From Sulfurovum sp. (GTDB lineage: Bacteria; Campylobacterota; Campylobacteria; Campylobacterales; Sulfurovaceae): 6,849 nt of DNA. Each line of letters starts with the position of its first letter. Position 1 is the stretch's first letter. The notes under the pieces were generated by a model. That model saw only the letters and a program-made list of their open reading frames with translations. It made no database searches and was not told the origin of the DNA. Where the stretch lies: NCBI GenBank assembly GCA_016744875.1, contig JADGDL010000062.1:1-6849 (forward strand). Direction: 5' to 3'. Shown here piece after piece: positions 1 through 5,722 of this stretch. The position numbers and the translations under genes are program-made.

Positions 1-170
1 GTTCTAAGTGTAGAAGCAGCAACTCTAACTCTTTTAGTTGATCCATCTTCAAGTGTGATCTTTACAGATCTTAAGTTTGGAAGTTGTCTTCTTTTTGTTT
101 TGTTGTTTGCGTGAGAAACGTTGTTTCCTACTAGTGGGCCTTTACCCGTAATGTCACATCTTCTTGCCAT
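1..170 (-). CDS. rpmB: Large-subunit ribosomal protein L28, 3' end missing (cut by window edge)
   Basis: Structural protein of the 50S ribosomal subunit that binds 23S rRNA. The first 56 residues are visible and open with the family signature MARRCDITGKGP, followed by GNNVSHANNKTKRRQLPNL and then a basic KITLEDGSTKRVRV segment. L28 is usually about 62-78 residues, so only a short C-terminal tail lies beyond the left edge. The ATG at 168-170 is preferred because it gives the canonical MARR start and has a good Shine-Dalgarno site just upstream (175-182). The same frame is open without a stop back to 393, but contains no upstream ATG, and L28 does not normally carry such an extension. The gene is divergent from rpe. 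The sequence is intact where visible. The identification is secure. Confidence 0.95.
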   Translation of the reverse strand, partial: MARRCDITGKGPLVGNNVSHANNKTKRRQLPNLRSVKITLEDGSTKRVRVAASTLR

Positions 171-174
171 GATA

Positions 175-182
175 TTTCCTTT
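175..182 (-). promoter_or_regulatory. Ribosome binding site of rpmB
   Basis: On the minus strand this reads AAAGGAAA, four bases before the ATG at 170. It supports that start over any initiation further upstream in the same open frame. Confidence 0.7.
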
Positions 183-188
183 AAGTGA

Positions 189-219
189 ATCGTTTAAATA
201 CAGTTCTGTGTAAAACGAT
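189..219 (-). repeat. Inverted repeat in the rpmB leader (possible RNA hairpin)
   Basis: ATCGTTT (189-195) is matched by AAACGAT (213-219), a perfect 7-base inverted repeat. The 17-base spacer can add a short inner stem (ACAG/CTGT or TACA/TGTA). It fills most of the predicted rpmB leader and stops seven bases before the Shine-Dalgarno site, so an RNA hairpin there could influence L28 translation. The stem is AT-rich and of modest stability. No named ribosomal-protein leader is recognised, and a regulatory role is inference only. Confidence 0.4.
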
Positions 220-233
220 GAATATTTTGTGGG

Positions 234-239
234 ATTATA
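234..239 (-). promoter_or_regulatory. Candidate -10 box of the rpmB promoter
   Basis: The minus strand reads TATAAT here, a perfect sigma-70 -10 hexamer. No -35 match lies at the usual distance, which fits promoter style in Campylobacterota. Transcription would begin near 227, giving a leader of about 57 bases before rpmB. A second minus-strand candidate (TATATAA at 341-347) would give a longer leader. Confidence 0.45.
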
Positions 240-280
240 GACAATTTGAACATAATATTTGCTTAAGCTATTTGGTATTT

Positions 281-340
281 GGAGTCGATTGTATGGACTC
301 TGCGCAGATGCCCCATATTGAGGTCTAACCAACCGACCAC
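281..340. other. GC-rich island with RNA-pairing potential in the rpmB/rpe intergenic region
   Basis: By count, 32 of these 60 bases are G or C (53%), against about 20-25% in the flanks (241-280 and 341-390). Read as minus-strand RNA, 338-330 can pair with 291-283 over nine positions (seven Watson-Crick, two G-U). Inside that, 317-313 pairs with 296-292 (TATGG/CCATA). The two G-U pairs become A-C mismatches on the plus strand, so the fold favours the minus strand. Alternative small repeats are GAGTC/GACTC (282-286/296-300), a 10-base palindrome TCTGCGCAGA (299-308) and GGTC/GACC (322-325/335-338). It does not match tRNA, 5S, 4.5S or tmRNA features that I can recognise. It may be an unannotated small RNA or leader element, or a relic of coding sequence. 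Confidence 0.3.
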
Positions 341-352
341 TTATATACCCTA

Positions 353-361
353 TGCTATAAT
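353..361 (+). promoter_or_regulatory. Extended -10 promoter of the rpe-trpF-exonuclease operon
   Basis: The sequence TGCTATAAT contains a perfect TATAAT (356-361) preceded by a TGn extension. No -35-like hexamer occurs at the usual spacing, as is common in Campylobacterota. Transcription would start near 368, giving a short leader of roughly 20 bases before the rpe ATG. A Shine-Dalgarno-like AGGATAGG lies at 381-388, immediately before the start. Confidence 0.65.
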
Positions 362-389
362 AATTTAAAATAATTATTTTAGGATAGGA

Positions 390-1031
390 ATGTTAGTAGC
401 ACCAAGTATTTTATCGGCAGATTTTGGGCATTTGGCACGTGATGTTGAAGCTATTTGTGAAGGTGGTTGTGACCTTGTACATGTGGATGTGATGGATGGG
501 CATTTTGTACCCAATCTCACTATAGGACCTGTAGTTGTAGACGCGGTAGCAAAAGCTGCCACCAAACCTTTGGATATTCACTTAATGGTCGAAAACAACA
601 GTTTTTTTGTCGATCTTTTCGCACCGTTAAAACCGGGGTTCATCTCATTTCATATCGAAGAAGAGAAACATCCCCACAGACTTATACAAAAGATACGTGC
701 ATTGGATATACGTCCTGCGATCACACTGAATCCCCATACGCCGCCAGAAGCCATAGAATTTTTGATTGAAGATGTTGATATGGTACTTCTTATGTCCGTA
801 AACCCAGGATTTGGAGGACAGAAGTTCATACCAAATGTTGTGGAACGTGCACAGCGTCTCAAAGCACTTATTGAAAAACGAAATCCAAAATGTCTTATAG
901 AAGTTGACGGTGGAGTGAATGATAAGAATGTTAAAGAATTGGAAGCTGCGGGAGTTGATGTGGTAGTGGCAGGTTCTTTTGTATATAAACATCCTGAGGG
1001 TGTTGAAGCCGCAATATCAGCATTGAAATAA
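390..1031 (+). CDS. rpe: Ribulose-phosphate 3-epimerase
   Basis: Cytosolic enzyme interconverting D-ribulose 5-phosphate and D-xylulose 5-phosphate in the pentose phosphate pathway and, in autotrophs, the Calvin cycle. At 213 residues it is full length for this (beta/alpha)8 barrel. Family motifs are the N-terminal MLVAPSILSADFGHL, VDVMDGHFVPNLTIGP (32-47), LDIHLMVEN (61-69), MSVNPGFGGQKFIP (135-148), EVDGGVN (171-177) and AGSFVY (194-199). By family alignment the metal ligands are His31, Asp33, His64 and Asp173, with the two Asp residues acting as the acid/base pair; all are present. The start is fixed by the conserved N-terminus and the preceding AGGATAGG. It is the first gene of the operon and lies 13 bases before trpF. 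Nothing suggests truncation. Confidence 0.96.
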   Translation: MLVAPSILSADFGHLARDVEAICEGGCDLVHVDVMDGHFVPNLTIGPVVVDAVAKAATKPLDIHLMVENNSFFVDLFAPLKPGFISFHIEEEKHPHRLIQKIRALDIRPAITLNPHTPPEAIEFLIEDVDMVLLMSVNPGFGGQKFIPNVVERAQRLKALIEKRNPKCLIEVDGGVNDKNVKELEAAGVDVVVAGSFVYKHPEGVEAAISALK

Positions 1032-1044
1032 AAGGGAAAAGTGG

Positions 1045-1635
1045 ATGAGGGTTAAGATATGTGGGATAACAAATTTAAAAGATGCTTTACATGCAGTTGA
1101 ATGTGGTGCAGATGCATTGGGATTTGTATTTTATAATAAATCACCACGTTATATCACACCCGGAGCAGCAAAACGTATTATAGATAAACTACCCCCTTTT
1201 GTAGAAAGGGTTGGGTTGTTTGTCAATGAAGGTGTCGAAACTATCGATACGGTTTGTAAGTATTCTGATATTTCACGTGCGCAGATCCATTTTGATGTGG
1301 ATGAAGAGTCTTTAGACATGATCTCCTTACCAACGTTACCGGTAGTACGTGCAAAAGGTCCCAAAGACCTCCTAACATTTAAAGACAGATATCGTCTTGT
1401 TGATGCATACAGTGAAGCGTATGGAGGAACAGGAAAGCGTTTGAATCTTGAATGGTTCAACGGGATAGACTGCTCCAAGATCATTTTGGCAGGAGGCTTA
1501 ACACCTGAAAATGTGGCACAGGTTAAACAGCTTGGTTTCTATGGTGTGGATGTGAGTTCAGGAGTAGAATCGATCAAAGGTAAAAAAGACCCTCAGAAAG
1601 TAAAGAAATTTATAGCAAATGCTAAGAGTCTTTGA
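1045..1635 (+). CDS. trpF: Phosphoribosylanthranilate isomerase
   Basis: Catalyses the Amadori rearrangement of N-(5-phosphoribosyl)anthranilate to CdRP, a middle step of tryptophan synthesis. The protein has 196 residues, normal for a single-domain TrpF. It starts MRVKICGITN, with Cys6 as the expected general base, followed by ADALGFVFYNKSPRYI (22-37). LVDAYSEAYGGTGK holds the expected general acid Asp120 and the GGTG loop (127-130). ILAGGLTPENV (147-157) and VDVSSGVE (168-175) form the phosphate-binding C-terminal strands. One oddity: the usual VQLHG strand reads AQIHF (79-83). AAGGGA at 1032-1037 is a plausible ribosome binding site for this ATG. The 3' end overlaps the exonuclease gene by 17 bases. 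No other trp gene is visible; the gene sits instead with rpe, a related phosphosugar barrel. Confidence 0.95.
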   Translation: MRVKICGITNLKDALHAVECGADALGFVFYNKSPRYITPGAAKRIIDKLPPFVERVGLFVNEGVETIDTVCKYSDISRAQIHFDVDEESLDMISLPTLPVVRAKGPKDLLTFKDRYRLVDAYSEAYGGTGKRLNLEWFNGIDCSKIILAGGLTPENVAQVKQLGFYGVDVSSGVESIKGKKDPQKVKKFIANAKSL

Positions 1636-2407
1636 AGAACTGACCACAGCATTTCGTAAACATAACGGAGTGTTGGACAGTCAACAGTATACACATATTG
1701 TTACAAAATATACAACGCTTTTGGAAGATGCGGAGATCATCTTCATCTTACTGCAGGCTTCAGGCTATCCCATCACACACTTTGATGATACCTATCGGTT
1801 AGAGACGTATTATACCCCTTATGAAAAACAGCGCTTCTGTGTGATAGACATAGAAACAAACGGTTCTAAACCAGGTACTTCACAAGTCATAGAGATAGGT
1901 GCTGTAATGCTGGAAAAGGGGAAAGTGGTTGATCGTTTTGAAACCTTTGTAGAGTGTGCATATTTACCGGAGTATATCACCAAGATCACAGGCATTGAAC
2001 CGGTAGATCTCATAGGAGCACCTACAAGAAAAGAGGCTTTGACACGTTTGAGACACTTTATGGGTGATGCCATTTTTGTAGCACATAATGCAAATTTTGA
2101 TTATGGCTTTTTAAATGCTTCTTTTGACCGCTTTGGTTTGGGACAGATAGGAAATCCAAAACTTTGTACCATTGATCTTGCTAGGCGTACCTTTGAGAGT
2201 GAACGTTATGGCTTAGCATATCTTATAGATTTTTTGGAGATAGAAACGGCAACACATCACCGCGCTTACAGTGATGCCGTATGCGCTGCAAAAGTGATGG
2301 AAAAATCTGTAGAGACTTTACCTGAGTATGTGAAAACGACAGATGAACTGCTGCGTTTTTCAATATCATCCAAAAAAGAACGACGGCTTAAAAAAGAGAA
2401 AGATTAA
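1619..2407 (+). CDS. dnaQ: DEDDh 3'-5' exonuclease, DnaQ / DNA polymerase III epsilon family
   Basis: Predicted 3'-5' exonuclease of 262 residues, probably the proofreading subunit or a close relative. All catalytic motifs are present: Exo I VIDIETNG (Asp77, Glu79), Exo II VAHNANFDYGFL (Asp161) and Exo III HRAYSDA (His214, Asp219). ITKITGI (120-126) and KLCTIDLARR (181-190) also fit the family. The exonuclease domain starts only near residue 73. The preceding segment has a helix and then GYPITHFDDTYRLE, resembling a winged-helix HTH end (inference). The tail KKERRLKKEKD is strongly basic. The ATG lies inside trpF with no strong Shine-Dalgarno site (only AAAG upstream), so translation is probably coupled to trpF. 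No clear clamp-binding motif was seen, so a role separate from the replicative polymerase cannot be excluded. The stop overlaps the convergent membrane protein gene. Confidence 0.88.
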   Translation: MLRVFEELTTAFRKHNGVLDSQQYTHIVTKYTTLLEDAEIIFILLQASGYPITHFDDTYRLETYYTPYEKQRFCVIDIETNGSKPGTSQVIEIGAVMLEKGKVVDRFETFVECAYLPEYITKITGIEPVDLIGAPTRKEALTRLRHFMGDAIFVAHNANFDYGFLNASFDRFGLGQIGNPKLCTIDLARRTFESERYGLAYLIDFLEIETATHHRAYSDAVCAAKVMEKSVETLPEYVKTTDELLRFSISSKKERRLKKEKD

Positions 2408-3060
2408 ACTTCTTCTTTTCCTAAAATATGATGCAGGAAGAGTATCTGTGCAAAGACAGGTGCAAAGACATTCAGTACAGGGATATAGTTAAAGAGAGAA
2501 GCGATCATAGCTAGGACTCTTGTTTTTTTTCTTTTTTCTTTTAACTCTTTTTTATTATCTATAAACAACGCAGAGACATCATAAAGTGTAGGTTCTCGAA
2601 GAAGTACAGACCACAAATAAAGTAAAACAACTTGACCTAGCAGCGGGATAAAGATAAAAACGAGTAAAAAGAGAAACAGTATAAGAAATATAATGGAAGC
2701 TTTAAGGGTTAAAAGTATGGATTTACCTATATCGGCTGTTCCTACTACAGGTACATCAGGATAGTGTTTTTTTGCAAGTTTTATAAGTAGTTGCTCACTA
2801 TAAAGAGAGGTAAGAAGGGCTACGGTTACGATAAATATCATATAAGCAAGCCCAAATGTCATTACATTTGCTCCAGATGTCTGTAGCCACTCCCAGGGTA
2901 CCCAGGAAAGATAGACACTTATGAGGCTTGCAAGTGTCCCCCAAAAAAACCATAGAAAGAGTCCTGAAGCAAAAAGGGCTGCCAGACCTATCTGGGCTAC
3001 AAAGGTGATGACATCAGGAGAGAGTATATCTTTTAGGCTTTTCGTTATGATCTGTTTCAT
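2404..3060 (-). CDS. EI24/CysZ-like integral membrane protein
   Basis: Inner-membrane protein of 218 residues and unknown substrate. Hydrophobic stretches lie at about 17-50, 66-88, 114-152 and 183-212. The third and fourth are long enough for paired or re-entrant helices. Features reminiscent of the EI24 (etoposide-induced 2.4)/CysZ family are IPLLGQVVLLYLWSVLLREP (about 138-157) and, near the C-terminus, NYIPVLNVFAPVFAQILFLH. E. coli CysZ in this family carries sulfate, but substrate cannot be read from sequence. A very basic loop (169-181, KKELKEKRKKTR) is probably cytoplasmic and is encoded across an A8 run on the coding strand. AAAGAAGA at 3067-3074 serves as ribosome binding site and overlaps the carbonic anhydrase stop, 12 bases upstream. 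This is the last gene of the ppk cluster. Family call likely, function open. Confidence 0.65.
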   Translation of the reverse strand: MKQIITKSLKDILSPDVITFVAQIGLAALFASGLFLWFFWGTLASLISVYLSWVPWEWLQTSGANVMTFGLAYMIFIVTVALLTSLYSEQLLIKLAKKHYPDVPVVGTADIGKSILLTLKASIIFLILFLFLLVFIFIPLLGQVVLLYLWSVLLREPTLYDVSALFIDNKKELKEKRKKTRVLAMIASLFNYIPVLNVFAPVFAQILFLHHILGKEEV

Positions 3061-3072
3061 TGTATATCTTCT

Positions 3073-3597
3073 TTACAGGTATTCATTCTTAAATTTTACG
3101 TATCTTTGGGCTGAAGCATAAAGCTCTTTCACTTCTTCCTCTGTAAGTGCTCTTACTACTTTTGCCGGGCTTCCCATGATGAGACTTCGCGGTGGAAATA
3201 CTTTGTTCTTAGTAACAAGACTCCCCGCTCCTACAATAGATTCTTTTCCTATGACCGCACCATCCAAAATGGTTGCTGACATACCTATAAGACAGGCATC
3301 TTTTATGGTACACCCGTGAAGCATCACACGGTGACCTACAGTGACATCATTTCCTATGACTGTAGGGTTTCCATCACTCTCATCAGGCTTTTTGTGATGG
3401 GTAACGTGTATCATACTGAGATCCTGAATATTGGTTCGGTCTCCTATGGTGATGTAGTGTACATCTCCACGTACCACGCAGCCAAACCATACTGCAGAGT
3501 CTTCACCCATCGTTGTTCGACCGATGACAGATGAACCTTCAGCAATCCATGCATTTTTACCCAGTTTAGGCGTCCATTCCTGAAATTTGATGATCAT
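3073..3597 (-). CDS. Gamma-class carbonic anhydrase-like left-handed beta-helix protein (YrdA/CamH type)
   Basis: 174-residue hexapeptide-repeat protein expected to form a trimeric left-handed beta-helix with metal at subunit interfaces. The three metal ligands are present: His64 (MIHVTHH), His89 and His94 (VTVGHRVMLHGC). Other conserved gamma-class residues are Arg43 and Asp45 (VVRGDVHYI) and Asn56 and Gln58 (DRTNIQD). The acidic loop and proton-shuttle glutamate of archaeal Cam are absent, so it resembles CamH/YrdA proteins. Hydration of CO2 is therefore plausible but unproven for this member. The C-terminus (151-170) is an amphipathic helix, as in the family. The ATG overlaps the ppk stop by one base (TAATG), and a strong AAGGAT (3603-3608) lies within the ppk end. 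This shows translational coupling. The ATG choice is firm. Confidence 0.85.
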   Translation of the reverse strand: MIIKFQEWTPKLGKNAWIAEGSSVIGRTTMGEDSAVWFGCVVRGDVHYITIGDRTNIQDLSMIHVTHHKKPDESDGNPTVIGNDVTVGHRVMLHGCTIKDACLIGMSATILDGAVIGKESIVGAGSLVTKNKVFPPRSLIMGSPAKVVRALTEEEVKELYASAQRYVKFKNEYL

Positions 3598-5684
3598 TAG
3601 CTATCCTTCAAAATACGACTTGCCAGACGATTCACATAGTCTGGTGTCTCTTTTTTTGTTTTGTCATGCATTTTGTTGACATACTCTTCTAAGACATTAT
3701 GGTTGTTGATGGTCCTACCGAGCATTGGGACTTTAGTGTAGGTTCCATCTTCCTGAAGTTCCCAGCGTAGAGTATTGTCTGCGAGTTGAAGCATCAGTAT
3801 TTGTTCTATTTTTTGTGAGAGTGGTTCTTCTATAATAGGTGTCATCAGTTCTATACGTCTGATAAGATTTCGAGGCATTAGATCTGCGGAGGAGATGTAA
3901 CTCTTGACCTTATTATTTTTAAAGTAATAGATACGCGGATGTTCAAGATATTTTCCTATAATAGAAGAGACAGTGATGTTCTCAGAAATACCTTTGATCC
4001 CTGGTTTTAGACAACAGATCCCTCTAATGATCAAGTCTACTTTACACTCTGCTTGTGAAGCTCTATAAAGTGCTTGAATGATGCCAGTATCCACTAAAGA
4101 GTTCGCTTTGAGGATAATATGGCCATTTTTGCCGTATTTGCCTTCTTTTTCAATCATCTTGATGAGCTTAGGTTTGATCTGAACTGGTGACATAAAGAGG
4201 GTATCTAGTTTTGTATGTGTAGAGAAACCTGTTAAAAAATGAAAAAAGTGTGTAGCATCTGTACTGAAAGTTTCTTTTGCAGTAAAGTAAGAGATATCAG
4301 TATATATTTTGGCTGTTGTCGGATTGTAGTTTCCTGTAGCAAGATGTACATAACTTTTAAGCTTTTTGCCTTTTCTCTTAATGACCTGTGCGATTTTTGC
4401 ATGTACTTTGAGTCCCGGGATACCATAGACCACATGTGCCCCAACATCTTCCAGTGCTTTTGCCCATTTGAGGTTGTTCTCTTCATCAAAACGTGCTTTA
4501 AGTTCTACAAGAACCATAACTTGCTTCCCATCCAATACGGCATCAATGAGTGCTTTAACGATGGGTGACTTTTGGCCCGCACGGTAGAGTGTCATACGAA
4601 TAGCAAGTGTCTCCGGGTCAGCAGCAGCCTGCTTAATAAACTGAACAACAGGCTCAAAACTGTCATAGGGATGATAGAGCAGAGCATCCTGTTTTTCTAT
4701 GGCTTCAAAGATATTTTCTGTATTAAGCGGAGGGAGTGTTTTAGGAGTGAATGTAGGTAAGACAAGATGTGAAAGTGCTTTGTCACCTACGATCTGCCAA
4801 AGTGAACCAAGATTAAGTGGCAGGCTTTTATAGGTGTAGATATCGTTATCGTCAAGGTTAAGGTGTGAGAGTAAAAACTTGGTCAGCTTTTTATTGGCAC
4901 CTTCTGTAAGTTCCAAACGTATAAGTGAACCTTTGTTTCTTGAGCGAAGACCCTCTTGCAGGATCTCTAAAAAGTCGTCAGCTTCCTCTTCTTCTATCGC
5001 TATATCCGCATTTCTAGTGACTCTGAATGGAGTTGAAGCAAGGGGCGTAAATCCGGGAAAGAGTTCAGAAGCAAAGTGCTCAACAACGGATTCAATAGGA
5101 ATAAAGGTTTGCTCAAGCTGTATAAAGCGTGGAAGAATTCTTGGAATTCTAATGAGTCCGTGTTTAATATTCTTAGAATCATCTTTTAGTGTAATTGCCA
5201 AACCAAAACTCAGATTGTTGAGGTGAGGGAAAGGGTGTGTTGTATCCACAGCAATAGGAATGATAACAGGGTAAATCTCATTAAAAAATATCTCTTTGAT
5301 CTCACTTTTCTCTTCTGTGCCAAGTGCATCAACATTTTTAATGTTTACGCCATGTGCATGCAGCTGAGAGATGATGGAAGTATAACAGGACTCAAGTACC
5401 TGATGTTCTTTATGCAGGTATTCATGAATCTCATCGAGTTGTTCTCTTGGCGTATGTTTATCTGCACCAGTTTCCTGTACACGTGCCTTGAATAGAGCTT
5501 TGAGACCGGCAACCCGTATCATGTAAAATTCATCAAGATTGGTTCCGTAAATAGCGAGAAATTTCAAACGTTCAAGGGGAGGGAGATGCTCATCAAGTGC
5601 CTGGGCAAGTACACGTGAATTAAATTGAAGCCATGAGAGTTCACGGTTAAAGTAGAGTTGGGATGAGGTTAGATCAAGTGCCAT
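3597..5684 (-). CDS. ppk: Polyphosphate kinase 1
   Basis: Reversibly transfers the terminal phosphate of ATP onto polyphosphate. At 695 residues it is full length for PPK1. The N-terminal domain opens YFNRELSWLQFNSRVL (11-26) and has the NLDEFYMIRVAGL segment (49-61). IPIAVDTTHPFPHLNNLSFG (142-161) marks the middle domain. The catalytic phospholipase-D-like half has IRMTLYRAG (362-370), VLVELKARFDEENN (391-404) and PGLKVHAK (423-430), with His428 as the phosphorylated histidine, then HLATGNYNPTTAKIYTD (447-463). The second conserved histidine is His582 (LEHPRIYYF). The metal-binding arginines known from E. coli correspond to Arg363 and Arg398. Only a weak TAGG precedes the ATG at 5684. The gene follows uvrB by 43 bases, with its own probable promoter, and is coupled to the carbonic anhydrase gene. 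Confidence 0.97.
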   Translation of the reverse strand: MALDLTSSQLYFNRELSWLQFNSRVLAQALDEHLPPLERLKFLAIYGTNLDEFYMIRVAGLKALFKARVQETGADKHTPREQLDEIHEYLHKEHQVLESCYTSIISQLHAHGVNIKNVDALGTEEKSEIKEIFFNEIYPVIIPIAVDTTHPFPHLNNLSFGLAITLKDDSKNIKHGLIRIPRILPRFIQLEQTFIPIESVVEHFASELFPGFTPLASTPFRVTRNADIAIEEEEADDFLEILQEGLRSRNKGSLIRLELTEGANKKLTKFLLSHLNLDDNDIYTYKSLPLNLGSLWQIVGDKALSHLVLPTFTPKTLPPLNTENIFEAIEKQDALLYHPYDSFEPVVQFIKQAAADPETLAIRMTLYRAGQKSPIVKALIDAVLDGKQVMVLVELKARFDEENNLKWAKALEDVGAHVVYGIPGLKVHAKIAQVIKRKGKKLKSYVHLATGNYNPTTAKIYTDISYFTAKETFSTDATHFFHFLTGFSTHTKLDTLFMSPVQIKPKLIKMIEKEGKYGKNGHIILKANSLVDTGIIQALYRASQAECKVDLIIRGICCLKPGIKGISENITVSSIIGKYLEHPRIYYFKNNKVKSYISSADLMPRNLIRRIELMTPIIEEPLSQKIEQILMLQLADNTLRWELQEDGTYTKVPMLGRTINNHNVLEEYVNKMHDKTKKETPDYVNRLASRILKDS

Positions 5685-5713
5685 GAAATTGCCTATAGTA
5701 TATATTTACGCGT

Positions 5714-5722
5714 ATTATATCA
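5714..5722 (-). promoter_or_regulatory. Extended -10 promoter of the ppk operon
   Basis: The minus strand reads TGATATAAT, a perfect TATAAT with a TGn extension, just after the uvrB stop. No -35 match is seen at normal spacing. Transcription would start near 5707, giving a leader of about 22 bases. This suggests ppk, the carbonic anhydrase and the EI24-like gene can be transcribed independently of uvrB. Confidence 0.6.

Noticed and set aside
281..340. Possible tRNA or tRNA fragment in the GC-rich intergenic island
   Set aside because: No acceptor stem pairing, no GGTTCRANNCC-type T arm and no clear cloverleaf could be drawn on either strand.
359..378. Inverted repeat AATAATT/AATTATT between the rpe -10 box and the start codon
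   Set aside because: It is pure A/T in a very AT-rich stretch and is expected by chance; no operator family is recognised.
645..992. 115-codon minus-strand open frame inside rpe
   Set aside because: It is antisense to a complete, motif-bearing rpe gene, and its translation shows no recognisable domain; a shadow frame.
1149..1484. 111-codon minus-strand open frame inside trpF
   Set aside because: Antisense to intact trpF and without family resemblance or its own ribosome binding site context.
2411..2438. Imperfect stem CTTTTCC/GGAAGAG just after the exonuclease stop, possible terminator
   Set aside because: It has a 14-base loop, one G-U pair and no following U-run, and it lies within the coding sequence of the opposing gene.
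4879..5226. 115-codon plus-strand open frame inside ppk
   Set aside because: Lies opposite the well-conserved PPK1 middle domain and has no supporting motif.
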